DNA of 64,000 nt. Source: an uncultured Tenacibaculum sp. (GTDB lineage Bacteria > Bacteroidota > Bacteroidia > Flavobacteriales > Flavobacteriaceae). How positions within the stretch are numbered: the stretch's first letter is position 1; every line of letters starts with the position of its first letter. Below are positions 27,329 to 36,653 of the stretch, one piece after another. The DNA is taken from positions 1-64,000 of the forward strand of contig CAKZVD010000003.1 in NCBI GenBank assembly GCA_937922085.1, written 5' to 3'. The translations under genes and the position numbers were made by a program. Below the pieces are notes generated by a model. The model was not told where the DNA came from. It saw only the letters and a program-made list of their open reading frames with translations, and did no database searches.

Positions 27329-27623
27329 AGCTCATCATCTTATAAAACTGATGAATTAGGAAAAAACAATACGTTTTAAATTCGTTCTGCAAAAGAACAC
27401 TCTTAAACGTACTTTGAGATTCTTATTTTTAGTATAAGTAAATACTGCTTTTTTAATAATCAGTTGTTACTATTTATAGTTACAATCCATTTTTAATAAT
27501 AAAGTATAAACTAGTAGTAAACATAAATATTTCCGTTAGCTTAAAAGTATTTAAGCGTATTGTTTTTATTAAATACAAAAAAGAAAATTTCTATATAAGA
27601 GATTATTATAAATAAAAAATAAA

Positions 27624-28724
27624 ATGAAAAAAGTAAGAATTAACACAGGAAAAGTTGGATTAGTTTTCAAAAAGGGAGAATATCAAAAAGTACTAAATAA
27701 GGGAACTTATTGGTTAGGTTTTAATCAAGAGGTGGTTATCTATGATATTACACAAGAATTTCATTCTAATGTAGCTATTGAAATTTTATTGGAAGATAAA
27801 GAGTTAGTAGAGATGCTAGAAATTGTTCAAGTAAAAGATAATGAATTGGTTTTAGTATATGAAAATGAAAACTTTAAAAGAGTATTACAAGCAGGAAGGT
27901 ATATCTTTTGGAAAGGTTTAATAAACAGAACATTTCAAAATATAGATACTAGTAAAATTTACATTACAGAAAATTTAGATAAATCATTGTTTAGTAACTA
28001 CGAATTAAATAAATACATACGTTTATTTGAAGTTGCTACTTATGAAAAAGCGATTTTATTAGTAGATGATGTACATACAAAAACTTTAACAGGAGGAACC
28101 TATCGTTTTTGGAGAAATGACACGTCTATTAAAATATCAAAAGCAGATACAAGACAGTTACAATTAGAAATTGGAGGTCAAGAATTATTAACAAAAGATA
28201 AAGCAACAGTAAGAATCAATTTTTATACACAATATAAAGTTGTTAATATAGAAAAAGCTTTATTAGATAATAAAGAGTATGAAAAACAATTATACCTTTT
28301 AATGCAACTTGCTTTAAGAACGTATGTTGGAGGGTATAGTTTAGATGAATTGTTAGAAAAGAAAGAAGATATTGCAATTGCTGTATTTGATGAAGTATCT
28401 AAAAAGACAGAAAATTTAGGAGTAACTGTTCTTAATTGTGGGATTAGAGATGTAATTTTAACTGGTGATATGAAAGAAATTATGAACCAGGTTTTGATTG
28501 CACAAAAAAAAGCACAAGCAAATATTATTACTAGGCGAGAGGAAACGGCTTCTACTAGAAGTTTATTAAATACAGCTAAACTAATGGAAGGTAATGAAAT
28601 GTTGTTCAAACTAAAAGAAATGGAATATGTAGAAAAAATTGCAGATAAAATTGGAGAAATCACCCTTTCAGGAAATGGAAATATGGTGAAAGAGTTAAAA
28701 GGAATTTTTACTGTTAATAAATAA
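27624..28724 (+). CDS. Slipin family (SPFH/band 7) protein
   Basis: N-terminal repeat domain, then SPFH-like region: LTKDKATVRINFYTQYKVVNIEKAL...LRTYVGGYSLDELLEKKEDIA...LGVTVLNCGIRDVILTGDMKEIMNQVLIAQKKAQANIITRREETASTRSLLNTAKLM. Confidence 0.87.
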   Translation: MKKVRINTGKVGLVFKKGEYQKVLNKGTYWLGFNQEVVIYDITQEFHSNVAIEILLEDKELVEMLEIVQVKDNELVLVYENENFKRVLQAGRYIFWKGLINRTFQNIDTSKIYITENLDKSLFSNYELNKYIRLFEVATYEKAILLVDDVHTKTLTGGTYRFWRNDTSIKISKADTRQLQLEIGGQELLTKDKATVRINFYTQYKVVNIEKALLDNKEYEKQLYLLMQLALRTYVGGYSLDELLEKKEDIAIAVFDEVSKKTENLGVTVLNCGIRDVILTGDMKEIMNQVLIAQKKAQANIITRREETASTRSLLNTAKLMEGNEMLFKLKEMEYVEKIADKIGEITLSGNGNMVKELKGIFTVNK

Positions 28725-28777
28725 AAATTGTTTAAAAAATGATAATAGGGAGAGTAATAATCTTAATTAAAATAAAA

Positions 28778-28813
28778 AATCAACGATGATAAGGATATCA
28801 TCGTTGATTTTAA
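28778..28813. terminator. Bidirectional terminator
   Basis: aaaatcaacgatgataaggatatcatcgttgatttt. Confidence 0.75.
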
Positions 28814-28843
28814 TATATTTAAATCTCTATTCTGTTAAAACAA

Positions 28844-30727
28844 TTATTTTTTCTTCTTTTGTCCGGCTCTTTTTTGAGCTTCTTGTTGTTCTTGAGCTTG
28901 TTTCATAGCATTATCTAAACGCTCTCTAAACTTACTCTTCTTTATTGGTTTCTTCTTGTTTTCTTCAATTTTAGCATGAATTTTAGCTTCATCTATTACA
29001 TAATTCTTAATAATAAGCATAATTGCTATCGTTAATAAATTAGAAACAAAGTAGTATAAACTTAATCCACTAGCATAGTTATTAAAGAAGAATAACATCA
29101 TAATAGGAGAGAAGTAAATCATATACTTCATCATCTTACTCATATCTGGCATACCTTCTTGTGCAGGTGCCTGCATATTTGCTTGTTGACTTTGATTCAT
29201 TTTCATATAAAAGAAAATAGCAACAGAAGCTAAAATTGGAAATAAACTAATATGATCTCCATAAAAAGGAATCTTAAAAGGTAGTTTAGCTACAATATCA
29301 TAAGAAGATAAATCATTTGTCCATAAAAAAGCTTTTTGACGAAAATCTATATTTGTAGGGAAAAATTTAAATAGAGCAAAGAATACTGGCATTTGTAATA
29401 ATGCAGGTATACAACCAGACATCATACTAACTCCTGCTTTCCGTTGAACAGCCATTACTTCTTGTTGACGTTTCATTGCATTTTCTTTACCAGGAAGTCT
29501 TTTGTTAATTTCTTCCATTTCTGGACGAATAACTTTCATCTTAGCACTAGATAAATAAGATTTATATAAAACAGGTGATAAAATAATTCGAACAACTATA
29601 GTCATCAAAATAATAATCAATCCATAGTTTCCAATAAATCCCTTAAGAAGATTAAATACAGGGTAAAATACAGTTCTATTTAAAAAACCGAAAATTCCCC
29701 AACCTAAATCGTTTATTTCAACTAAATCAGTTCCTTCATATGTCTTTAATAAATTATAATCAGTAGGTCCGTAATACCATTGCATATTATAATTTAATTC
29801 TCCTCCTTTTAAAACTAAAGGTGTATTTAAAGAAAATGTTTTTGTAAAAACACTATCTTTCTCTTCACCAAGATAATCTACTAGTTTTAACTTTGAGTCA
29901 GAAAAAGGAGTATCTGTTAGTAATGCAGTAGAAAAGAAATGTTGTTTGTATGCTACCCAGTCTACATTATTACCTACTTCATCTCCCTTACTTTGTATAT
30001 AATCTACATCACCATCTTCTTTATAATAATAATAAGTATACGTATTTTCTGTACGTAAACTTTTTTCATTACGAAAAGCTTTTAAGTCCCAGTTTAAATT
30101 CATTTTTTGTGAAGTATTTATAACAGAACCTAAACCTTGAGAACGAACAGCAAAATCTATTCTATAGTCATTTGGTTTAATTTCATAACGATATTCTAAA
30201 AATTTACTATCAGATACTTTTAACTTCATAGAAAGAATAGTATTCTCCCCATTTTTTGTTTCTGTAGGAATAAATAATAAATCCTTTGTATTTAAAATTC
30301 GATTGTCAGTAGTACCAAAATTAAGATTAAAAGAAGCATTCTTATCTTTAATAATGTGTAATGGTAACGAATCGTATGTTTTATAATTTTTTAATAGAAC
30401 TTTTGTAATCTCTCCACCTTTATTGTTTATAGTAAGTTGTACTAACTCATTTTCAAGAACAGTTTCGCCTTCTTTTCCATTAATAGCACTATAAGCAAAA
30501 GCACCTAATTGATTTTTTAATTCAATTTGTTTCAAAGAATCATTTACAACACCATTAGCACCTAATGAACCTTGTATTACTTCATTTTGTATAGTTTGTT
30601 CTGTTTGATCCTTTTTAGGTTGATCTTGTTCAACTTCTTTTTTACCTGTGTTCATCCACCATAATAGGATACCACCAAGTAAAAGCATTCCTATAAAGGA
30701 GTTAAAATCAAATTTTTTTTCTTCCAT
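28844..30727 (-). CDS. yidC: Membrane protein insertase YidC
   Basis: LLLGGILLWWMN N-terminus, periplasmic domain, 5 TM core with SGCIPALLQMPVFFALFKFFP. Confidence 0.97.
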   Translation of the reverse strand: MEEKKFDFNSFIGMLLLGGILLWWMNTGKKEVEQDQPKKDQTEQTIQNEVIQGSLGANGVVNDSLKQIELKNQLGAFAYSAINGKEGETVLENELVQLTINNKGGEITKVLLKNYKTYDSLPLHIIKDKNASFNLNFGTTDNRILNTKDLLFIPTETKNGENTILSMKLKVSDSKFLEYRYEIKPNDYRIDFAVRSQGLGSVINTSQKMNLNWDLKAFRNEKSLRTENTYTYYYYKEDGDVDYIQSKGDEVGNNVDWVAYKQHFFSTALLTDTPFSDSKLKLVDYLGEEKDSVFTKTFSLNTPLVLKGGELNYNMQWYYGPTDYNLLKTYEGTDLVEINDLGWGIFGFLNRTVFYPVFNLLKGFIGNYGLIIILMTIVVRIILSPVLYKSYLSSAKMKVIRPEMEEINKRLPGKENAMKRQQEVMAVQRKAGVSMMSGCIPALLQMPVFFALFKFFPTNIDFRQKAFLWTNDLSSYDIVAKLPFKIPFYGDHISLFPILASVAIFFYMKMNQSQQANMQAPAQEGMPDMSKMMKYMIYFSPIMMLFFFNNYASGLSLYYFVSNLLTIAIMLIIKNYVIDEAKIHAKIEENKKKPIKKSKFRERLDNAMKQAQEQQEAQKRAGQKKKK

Positions 30728-30900
30728 TGATATATTTTAAGTGTCAACTTGTCATTCTCTCAAAAATTGTCTGAGAAAATCGCGACAAATGTAGCAAAAC
30801 TACACCTCTTTTTTGTTGTTTAATTAGATTTAATTTATAGTTTATATATAACGCAAATGGTATTCCATTTTATAAATTTGTTATTATTAAATTAAAAACG

Positions 30901-31269
30901 ATGAATAAAAAATATACTATTCAAAAAAGCCCCTTTAAAGTACCTACAACTGATGGGAAAATAATAGAAGAACATTTTGGAAATGCTACTGATGGAAATT
31001 CAAAATTAAGTATTGCGCATATGATAGCGCCAGTAGGATGGAGTGAGCCTTTTCAAGTACCTGAATTTGAAGAATACACTTATATAATTAAAGGTAAAAA
31101 ACAATTTATAGTAGATGGTGAAATTGTAATTCTTAAAGCTGGGGAATCTATTAAAATAGAGAAGGGGGTAAGAGTTCAATATTCTAATCCGTTTGAAGAG
31201 GAGTGTGAATATTTGGCTGTATGTTTGCCTGCCTTTTCTATAGATTTAGTAAACAGAGAAAATGTATAA
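30901..31269 (+). CDS. Cupin domain-containing protein
   Basis: FEEYTYIIKGKKQFIVDGEIVILKAGESIKIEKG. Confidence 0.85.
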   Translation: MNKKYTIQKSPFKVPTTDGKIIEEHFGNATDGNSKLSIAHMIAPVGWSEPFQVPEFEEYTYIIKGKKQFIVDGEIVILKAGESIKIEKGVRVQYSNPFEEECEYLAVCLPAFSIDLVNRENV

Positions 31270-31286
31270 AAAACTATATGTATTAA

Positions 31287-31336
31287 AACAATAAAGCCTA
31301 AATGAGATAAAAATTCATTTAGGCTTTATTGTTTCT
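31287..31336. terminator. Bidirectional terminator
   Basis: aacaataaagcctaaatgagataaaaattcatttaggctttattgtt. Confidence 0.75.
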
Positions 31337-31351
31337 TTTGTATTAATTTTA

Positions 31352-31600
31352 CTACGAACAAATAGGTTGAGAACCATCTGGACAAGTTGAATTACAAGGT
31401 ACATTAATAATACCAAAAGAAGTAAAACAAACCCCAGTAGAACCACCTGTTCCACCACCACCGTTTAAACAAGGGTGACCTGGACGTACATGACAAGGAC
31501 AACCTGGAGGAGCGATATCACAGTCCCCAAAACCACCATTAATTTTTTTCTGTTCTGATTTATTAATAGTTTTTCCTAATTTTAAAATTGTTTTTTTCAT
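31352..31600 (-). CDS. Double-glycine leader Cys-rich peptide
   Basis: MKKTILKLGKTINKSEQKKINGG| GDCDIAPPGCPCHVRPGHPC... Confidence 0.72.
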   Translation of the reverse strand: MKKTILKLGKTINKSEQKKINGGFGDCDIAPPGCPCHVRPGHPCLNGGGGTGGSTGVCFTSFGIINVPCNSTCPDGSQPICS

Positions 31601-31632
31601 AATTTATAGATTTTAAAAATTTATTTTATTTA

Positions 31633-31806
31633 TTAATGAACAACTGAAAAACAAGCACAATTAAAAATATTATAATTGTCTAACCCGCTACACCAAGGAA
31701 GAATTTTACATTCTTTAGTAGATCTATTTCTACCAAAACTTCCTTTTATTGTTTTCAATTCTTTTTTATTTAATATGATTCCTAATTTTAAAATTGATTT
31801 TTTCAT
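31633..31806 (-). CDS. Leader peptide with GS instead of GG (57 aa; absent from ORF track)
   Basis: MKKSILKLGIILNKKELKTIKGSFGRNRSTKECKILPWCSGLDNYNIFNCACFSVVH*. Confidence 0.6.
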   Translation of the reverse strand: MKKSILKLGIILNKKELKTIKGSFGRNRSTKECKILPWCSGLDNYNIFNCACFSVVH

Positions 31807-31852
31807 GATTTTAATGGAGGTTAATTAATATTATTTTTGCATTCAAGTAATT

Positions 31853-32014
31853 TTACCAAGCAACATAACAAGTTCCAGTACCAACTACAATGCAATATTT
31901 ATCATCTATCCTAGGGCATATTGCAATATTGCTACATATTCCAATGCCACCATTTATTTCCTTTTGTTGATTTCTATTTAATACTTTCCCTAAGTTTGAA
32001 ATTGATTTTTTCAT
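31853..32014 (-). CDS. Double-glycine leader peptide (53 aa; absent from ORF track)
   Basis: MKKSISNLGKVLNRNQQKEINGG|IGICSNIAICPRIDDKYCIVVGTGTCYVAW*. Confidence 0.68.
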   Translation of the reverse strand: MKKSISNLGKVLNRNQQKEINGGIGICSNIAICPRIDDKYCIVVGTGTCYVAW

Positions 32015-32038
32015 GATAACTAAATTATTTTAAATAAA

Positions 32039-32066
32039 AGTAAAGTGAACCAAAGTCCACTTTACT
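32039..32066 (-). terminator. Terminator within peptide cluster
   Basis: Minus strand AGTAAAGTG-gactttggtt-CACTTTACTTTTATTT. Confidence 0.6.
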
Positions 32067-32172
32067 TGATTGATTAGTTCAAAGACAACTGGTAATTACA
32101 TTTTTGAATTCCCTGAAAATCTCCCTTCTATAAACTAATGTGATTAATTGAATTGAATTATACGTTTCTTTT

Positions 32173-32367
32173 TTAAGCAATATGATATCCTCCGTTACCA
32201 TCACAAAAATAAATACAATGAGGTCTTACACAAGTTGTTGGTGAAGTAGCTGCTCTACAAACATCTCGACAACTACGTGTGTCAATACGAATAAGTTCTC
32301 TTCCTCCTGTAATTTCTTGTTGTTTACTTTTGCTTAAGGTTTTTCCTATTGATAATAAATTTTTCAT
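32173..32367 (-). CDS. Double-glycine leader Cys-rich peptide
   Basis: MKNLLSIGKTLSKSKQQEITGG|RELIRIDTRSCRDVCRAATSPTTCVRPHCIYFCDGNGGYHIA. Confidence 0.72.
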   Translation of the reverse strand: MKNLLSIGKTLSKSKQQEITGGRELIRIDTRSCRDVCRAATSPTTCVRPHCIYFCDGNGGYHIA

Positions 32368-32463
32368 GATTATTATTTTAAATATGGTTAATTATCTCGA
32401 TAGTTTAAGACCTTCAAGATTTATGTCCTTATATAAAGTTGGTAGTTGATTTTTAAATTAAAT

Positions 32464-32646
32464 TTAATCACGACAACAAATACAATGACCTTGTGGGTGT
32501 AAATGGTATCCTATAGCACAAGTTTCTTCTGCTTGAATAAAATAACCTGCGGTACACACAAAAGGTTGTATTATTTTTCTTCCACCAGTGATTTCTTGCT
32601 GTTCATTTTTGTTTAATGCTTTACCTATGATTAATAATTTTTTCAT
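32464..32646 (-). CDS. Double-glycine leader Cys-rich peptide (start reassigned from 32787 to 32646)
   Basis: Internal Met gives MKKLLIIGKALNKNEQQEITGG|RKIIQPFVCTAGYFIQAEETCAIGYHLHPQGHCICCRD, aligned with sibling leaders. Confidence 0.7.
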   Translation of the reverse strand: MKKLLIIGKALNKNEQQEITGGRKIIQPFVCTAGYFIQAEETCAIGYHLHPQGHCICCRD

Positions 32647-32796
32647 AATATATGTTTTTAACTTTTGATTAAATGTGATTTTTAACAGGAGATTAGGTTG
32701 TATTTCACAATAAAAGTGTGTTTTTTTTATAAATAACACAATGTCTTTTGTATAGATGTTGTTATTTATTTCATATTCGTTAATCATTCTAAATAA

Positions 32797-32827
32797 AAAA
32801 CTCTTTAGATTAAAATCTAAAGAGTTT
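32797..32827. terminator. Terminator
   Basis: aaactctttagattaaaatctaaagagttt. Confidence 0.65.
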
Positions 32828-32851
32828 AATTATATTATTTTATTTAAAAAT

Positions 32852-33739
32852 TTAATTACCCAAGAATGTGGTGAAATCTATAAGATAATTAGAATATGAA
32901 CAATTACTAGGAAAAGGAATATCAGTATCTCTATAAGGTCTAGCAACAATAATATTATGATACAATTTATTAGATAAAAAATTTGAATTTACTAAAAAAG
33001 TATTATTGAATTCTCCTAAAAGGACATCTATTTCATCTTCTAATGTAAGTTGCTTAAATTGTAAATATCCTGTATTAAACCCATCATTATTTAAAGGGTG
33101 AGCTGTAGATATTATTGAATTAAGACTACCACTTAGAGATAATCTTAGACCTTTAGGGAAATATAATTCAACACAATTATGAATGGTTACTTGATTTATG
33201 AATGAATTCACTAATGCTTCAACTGTAATAGTAGGATTAGGTTTAGGGAAAGGAGATGGAAAAACAGATGTTCCTGAAGGGAAGTCTGAATCTATTATAA
33301 TTTGAGCAGCAACAGTAATAGGTCGTGGTGGAGATTGATTACCATGAACAGGCCCTGGTGCTCTAGGATTTAAATCTACTCTAATATAACCAGAAAGAAT
33401 ATTTATAAAAGCAAGTTTAAAAGGAGAGTTATTTGGCACTTGAGAACCTAATAATTCTTTTAAAGAAATTTTATTTCTACCATTTAACTTATTTTGTAAT
33501 TCATTTAAAGCTGCTTGGTTATTTCCTCCAATTACTTGAGCAGAAATATAAGATACCCATTCTAATTTCTTTTTAAAAGAGCTATTATAACTAGTTTTAT
33601 TAGTTATAATTATTTCTTTTTTTACTTTTTTATTTATTTGTTTACTTTCATCTAAATTCGTTACTAAATCATCTACATTATCATTGCATGAAAGAAAAAA
33701 CAAACAAAATACTATTAAAATACTTTTTAAAAAGTTCAT
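32852..33739 (-). CDS. Hypothetical lipoprotein
   Basis: MNFLKSILIVFCLFFLSCNDN lipobox. Confidence 0.65.
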   Translation of the reverse strand: MNFLKSILIVFCLFFLSCNDNVDDLVTNLDESKQINKKVKKEIIITNKTSYNSSFKKKLEWVSYISAQVIGGNNQAALNELQNKLNGRNKISLKELLGSQVPNNSPFKLAFINILSGYIRVDLNPRAPGPVHGNQSPPRPITVAAQIIIDSDFPSGTSVFPSPFPKPNPTITVEALVNSFINQVTIHNCVELYFPKGLRLSLSGSLNSIISTAHPLNNDGFNTGYLQFKQLTLEDEIDVLLGEFNNTFLVNSNFLSNKLYHNIIVARPYRDTDIPFPSNCSYSNYLIDFTTFLGN

Positions 33740-33868
33740 AACTATTAATTTTAAAAGATTAAAAACTATAATATTAAATTATTTTTTTTGAATATTTTGT
33801 ATTTTTATCCAAGTGCTGTTGTTATTTTCATATTTGGAACTAAAATATTCATATTCGATATTTAAGAT

Positions 33869-34606
33869 TTAAAAAATTTTTTTTAAAGTATATTCTTTTC
33901 TTCTACTTGATACAGGAACTTTAATATCTGAATTTAAAATTAGATAACCTTGCTTACTATATTTAACTACTTGTTTTTTATTAACAATGTATGATTGGTG
34001 ACAACGTATAAAAATAGTTTCTGTAAGAATTTCCTCTATTTTTTTAATAGGTTTAGAAACTACAATTTTATCTTGCTGAGTGGTAAAAAAAGTGGTGTAA
34101 TTACCATCTGATTTACAATAAAAAATATCATCTTCATAAATAGCATATACACTATCTGTCGTTTTTAAGATAACTCTTTTATTTTTTGTTCCACTAAAAT
34201 ATTCACTAGAAATTTCAATTAGTTTTTCTAAATGACTTTCTTTATTTTTATTTTCAATAGCTTTATTTACAGCTTCTACAAATTCTATTTCATCTATAGG
34301 TTTTAAAATATAATCTAAAGCCCCCACTTTTATTGCTTTTAAAGCATGTTTATCATAACCTGTTATAAAAATGACTTCAAAGTCTTTATACAGTGTGTTT
34401 TTTAAAACATCAAACCCAGTACCATCTCCAAGATCAACATCTAAAAATATTAAATCGGGTTTTTTTTCTTCTATTGTTTTTTTTGCAGTAGCAACACTAT
34501 TTGCTTCGGCTATGATTGTTATTTTGTCGTTAAAATTAGTTGCAATTTTTTTAGCCACATCTGATCTTACATGAGCTTCATCATCTATTAATATTGCTTT
34601 AATCAT
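33869..34606 (-). CDS. LytTR family response regulator
   Basis: Receiver (KPDLIFLDVDLGDGTGFDVLKN) and C-terminal LytTR (FIRCHQSYIVNKKQVVKY). Confidence 0.92.
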   Translation of the reverse strand: MIKAILIDDEAHVRSDVAKKIATNFNDKITIIAEANSVATAKKTIEEKKPDLIFLDVDLGDGTGFDVLKNTLYKDFEVIFITGYDKHALKAIKVGALDYILKPIDEIEFVEAVNKAIENKNKESHLEKLIEISSEYFSGTKNKRVILKTTDSVYAIYEDDIFYCKSDGNYTTFFTTQQDKIVVSKPIKKIEEILTETIFIRCHQSYIVNKKQVVKYSKQGYLILNSDIKVPVSSRRKEYTLKKIF

Positions 34607-36443
34607 TTTCTGTTAATTTATAAGGGATATTTAGTTTAACGACAACGCCAGATTGCTGGTTGTTATTATTTGTTTTATTAATTATTTCAATTCCTTTTTT
34701 TGTGGAATTTTTTAAATATTTATCTATGAGTAGAGTAGAAGTAGACCTTTCTTTATTTTTATTTGTTGAATTTATCCCAACTCCATTATCTTCAATTATA
34801 CATTTTAAAAAGTTATCCTTTAACTCTAAGGTTAATTTTATTTTTCCTAAATAATTTATTCCAGAGAAACCATGTTCAATACTATTCTCTATCATAGGTT
34901 GTATTAACATTGGAGGAATAAAAATAAAATCTTCTTCTTCAACATTTAATAAGTTAATTTCAAATTCAAACTTATTTGGAAACCGAAATTTTTGTAATTG
35001 AATATATTTTTTCAACGCTTCTAACTCTTCATTTAATAACACAAAATTTTGTGTAGAATTTTCTAAGATTAATCTTAGTAATCTAGAAAATTTTAACAAG
35101 TAGCTAGTCGCTTTATCTGGATTTTCTTGTATCTCATTTTGTATAGCATATAATGTGTTAAATGTGAAATGCGGATTCATTTGTGACCTTAACAAACGTT
35201 GTTGCATTTGAATGTTACGTTTTTCAAAACGATATTGCCTTTGTTTGTACAGTAAAATACTAATAACAACAATGAGTATTAATAAAGCTGATAGAAAAAA
35301 GAGTCTTTTTAAATTTTTTATTTCTAAATCTTTTTTTTCTGCTAAGGTTCTTTTTTCATTATCAATTGATTTTTTAAGAGCAACAAGTTCTTTGGTGTAT
35401 TTATTTGTGTATTTACTTTCTTGATAGTTATATATAGAGTCTAAATAATTATATACTTTAGAAAAATCTTTGTTTGTTAACGAAGCGAACTCAAATTGCT
35501 GTTTTAAAATATTTCTTTGATTATCCCCTCTAATTTTAGATAGATTTATAGTAGTGGCAGAATCTAAATAAATTGAAGATTTTTTTAGATTTCCAAGTTT
35601 TAAATAAGCATCAGAAATATTCACATAAGTTCCAGATAATTCATTGTTTTTGTAGTCACTAGGCTCCATATTCTGTAGGTTTCCCAAACCTTTCAAATAG
35701 CTTTTTAAAGCTTTAGCATATTCTTTTTCATAATAAGAATGGATTCCTACTTCATTATATAAATTATACTTTGTACTTAAATTTAACTGATTTTCAATAT
35801 TAATTAGGCTATCTAATATTTTACCAGATTCTTTTATCTCCCCATTTTTATACTTGTATTGTGCTTGAACAATTAAAGCCTCTCTAACGTCTTCTTCAGT
35901 ATTTTCTGATTTCTTAAGAGCATCTATTTGTAGTATATTAATTTCTAATGCTTTTTTATAATCTTGATTTGCTTTATATGTGTTTTCATACATATAATAA
36001 ACTAAAGGTAAATTATCTGAGTTTTCACTTTTCAACTTTGACTTTAGTTTATCTATTATAGAAAAACAATCACCATATTTATCTTGAATTATGTAGGCAT
36101 CCCAACTATAATAAAAATAATTAGTTTCTCTATCATGTTTAATTGAATCAGTTATAAAATCGGTAGCTTTATGAAAATAAATAGCAGCACTGTCAATCTT
36201 TCCTTTCGATTTAAAGTAGTGTCCCAATAAATAATTGTTTTCTGCTTTTAAAGAATCTTTTATATCACTTTCTTTAATTAAATTATTAGATTGATTTAAA
36301 TAGATATATGTAGAATCAGGGTTTAAAGAAGATTTCTTTTGAAATTTTGTAACTTTTTCATTAGAATCATTTTCTGATTTTTTTAAATGACAAGCATTTA
36401 TGAAATAGCATAAAATAATGCATAAAAAAGCATGTTTTAACAT
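34599..36443 (-). CDS. LytS-type histidine kinase with TPR sensor region
   Basis: LLRSQMNPHFTFNTLYAIQNEIQ; TPRs; single TM; start/stop overlap with the response regulator. Confidence 0.9.
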   Translation of the reverse strand: MLKHAFLCIILCYFINACHLKKSENDSNEKVTKFQKKSSLNPDSTYIYLNQSNNLIKESDIKDSLKAENNYLLGHYFKSKGKIDSAAIYFHKATDFITDSIKHDRETNYFYYSWDAYIIQDKYGDCFSIIDKLKSKLKSENSDNLPLVYYMYENTYKANQDYKKALEINILQIDALKKSENTEEDVREALIVQAQYKYKNGEIKESGKILDSLINIENQLNLSTKYNLYNEVGIHSYYEKEYAKALKSYLKGLGNLQNMEPSDYKNNELSGTYVNISDAYLKLGNLKKSSIYLDSATTINLSKIRGDNQRNILKQQFEFASLTNKDFSKVYNYLDSIYNYQESKYTNKYTKELVALKKSIDNEKRTLAEKKDLEIKNLKRLFFLSALLILIVVISILLYKQRQYRFEKRNIQMQQRLLRSQMNPHFTFNTLYAIQNEIQENPDKATSYLLKFSRLLRLILENSTQNFVLLNEELEALKKYIQLQKFRFPNKFEFEINLLNVEEEDFIFIPPMLIQPMIENSIEHGFSGINYLGKIKLTLELKDNFLKCIIEDNGVGINSTNKNKERSTSTLLIDKYLKNSTKKGIEIINKTNNNNQQSGVVVKLNIPYKLTEND

Positions 36444-36653
36444 AATAATAGTCCCCCAATTTTAGCCTACTAAAATATAAAATAATTTTTCAATGCAGTT
36501 TTTAACTTTTTTAAAGAGGTAAATAGCTAATAAAGAATAGTTATTACATTAAATAAGTAGATATAAATGGTATTCTATAATTTTTTTTATAAATTTTCTA
36601 AAAAACATTGAATTTTCCTTATCATATTAAATAATTAAGTAGATTAGAAAGAC

